Part shown: in pieces, positions 63,565-64,000 of the stretch
Layout: each line of letters opens with the position of its first letter
How positions within the stretch are numbered: the stretch's first letter is position 1
Assembly (NCBI GenBank): GCA_903850425.1
Contig: CAINLR010000066.1
Location: forward strand, 49,056-113,055
DNA from: an uncultured Verrucomicrobia subdivision 3 bacterium
GTDB lineage: Bacteria > Verrucomicrobiota > Verrucomicrobiia > Limisphaerales > UBA11358
Direction of reading: 5' to 3'
Length of the DNA: 64,000 bases
Position numbers and translations under genes: made by a program
The notes under the pieces: generated by a model
The model's input: only the letters and a program-made list of their open reading frames with translations
Told to the model about the DNA's origin: nothing
Database searches by the model: none

Positions 63565-63917
63565 AGTAGCAGTATTAAGCTGAATTTATGGATGAAAGTC
63601 AATCTTGGACTGGGCTTCGGATCAAACACAGCTTGAATTCAGCTCCAAAAACGTAGGCTGGAATGAGGCGGGATAGCCAGGGTGTCTTCTAATCATTCGA
63701 GGAGGGTCGTTATAGCCAAGACTGACAGCCGTCAGTAGTTTCAGTGGACGGAGCCAGGCGATCCGCCTAACCTTTCCAGACTAATTGGATGAAAACAACT
63801 CGGTTTGCGGGCGAACTAAATCATGAAAACGCTTGAAGAGATGATGGCCCGACCGCCAGCTAGTGTTGTGTTCTCGAATACAGTGGACATAACATGATAT
63901 TTGTTTAAACTGGGTGC
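63565..63917. other. Intergenic region upstream of the transposase
   Basis: About 350 bp. It should contain the promoter of the H1-like gene (reading left) and the left end of the insertion sequence (reading right). A small CTGAC...GTCAG palindrome is seen near 63721-63735. The IS terminal repeat cannot be fixed because the other end is outside the window. Confidence 0.45.
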
Positions 63918-64000
63918 ATGGCAAGACCCATACGCGGTTTGGAACTGGATTCGGATCAACGCACGGCGTTGGAAGCGTCGGTGCGGGCACCAACGACACC
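63918..64000 (+). mobile_element. Start of an IS630-type transposase gene, cut by the window end
   Basis: From ATG 63918 the frame reads MARPIRGLELDSDQRTALEA then SVRAPTTP to the window edge. This pattern (short basic start, L-L-xx-E/QR-xx-LE-x-xVR-x-PTTP) is the N-terminus of the helix-turn-helix region of IS630-family transposases. Only 27 residues are visible, so the DDE catalytic triad cannot be checked and completeness is unknown. Confidence 0.72.

Overview
The window looks like chromosomal DNA from a free-living member of the Verrucomicrobiota, probably of the Pedosphaera/Limisphaera type. The signs are three exported pseudopilin-like proteins with the [18 protein letters not shown] prepilin helix, giant secreted proteins with autotransporter-associated beta-strand repeats or DUF11 repeats, a short C-terminal tail (SWP-D-H-GW...FYR-IYP) shared by unrelated secreted proteins, a lysine/alanine-rich histone-H1-like protein, many secreted carbohydrate-active enzymes, and several families of short dispersed palindromic repeats. 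The taxon is inferred from these families, not from a marker gene. No rRNA, tRNA or CRISPR array was found by eye.

Layout. 1-9.8 kb (minus strand): a PL8 polysaccharide lyase cut by the window edge, a 1795-residue PATR protein and two pseudopilins. 9.9-14.7 kb (minus): DUF2203 protein, a 33-residue AURKAIP1/COX24-like protein, hisG, purN and a secreted protein joining a tail-fibre-like N-terminus to a BNR-like C-terminus. 15.1-21.8 kb (plus): two small membrane proteins, a TIGR03067-like protein, prolyl oligopeptidase, a GlcD-like FAD oxidase and a WbsX/GH99-like protein. 22.0-34.1 kb (mostly minus): an Fn3-like protein with a 21-bp repeat array upstream, a four-gene ABC/pseudopilin operon, Nudix hydrolase, UDP-glucose dehydrogenase plus a TPR protein, a sialate O-acetylesterase, and a multihaem cytochrome c with a redoxin-TPR partner. 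34.4-38.1 kb: smc. 38.2-44.5 kb is an accessory region: helicase remnant, palindromic repeats, a second array-associated protein, a second 21-bp array, a TIR/coiled-coil/membrane/repeat protein of 1238 residues and a PATR-tail pseudogene. 44.7-51.8 kb (minus): a NatAB-like exporter, GH29 fucosidase, malectin lipoprotein, beta-propeller protein and GH88/GH105 hydrolase. 52-55.3 kb (plus): larB, larC, larE for the nickel-pincer cofactor. 55.5 kb to end: Tat-exported Gfo/Idh/MocA oxidoreductase, an 1867-residue DUF11/HYR protein with a zinc-protease motif, the H1-like protein and the start of an IS630-type transposase.

How it works together. Much of the coding capacity serves secretion and breakdown of complex polysaccharides: PL8 lyase, SASA esterase, GH29, GH88/105, malectin and a GH99-like protein. 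Housekeeping genes (hisG, purN, smc, ugd, mutT-like) are interspersed.

The least explained features are (i) two arrays of degenerate units with an exact 21-bp period, each lying 65-100 bp upstream of a small protein of unknown function; (ii) the TIR/coiled-coil/membrane/alpha-repeat protein beside the second array; and (iii) palindromic repeat families that have entered coding frames (larC, larE, the Nudix N-terminus) and lie beside two decayed DNA-modification/helicase gene fragments.
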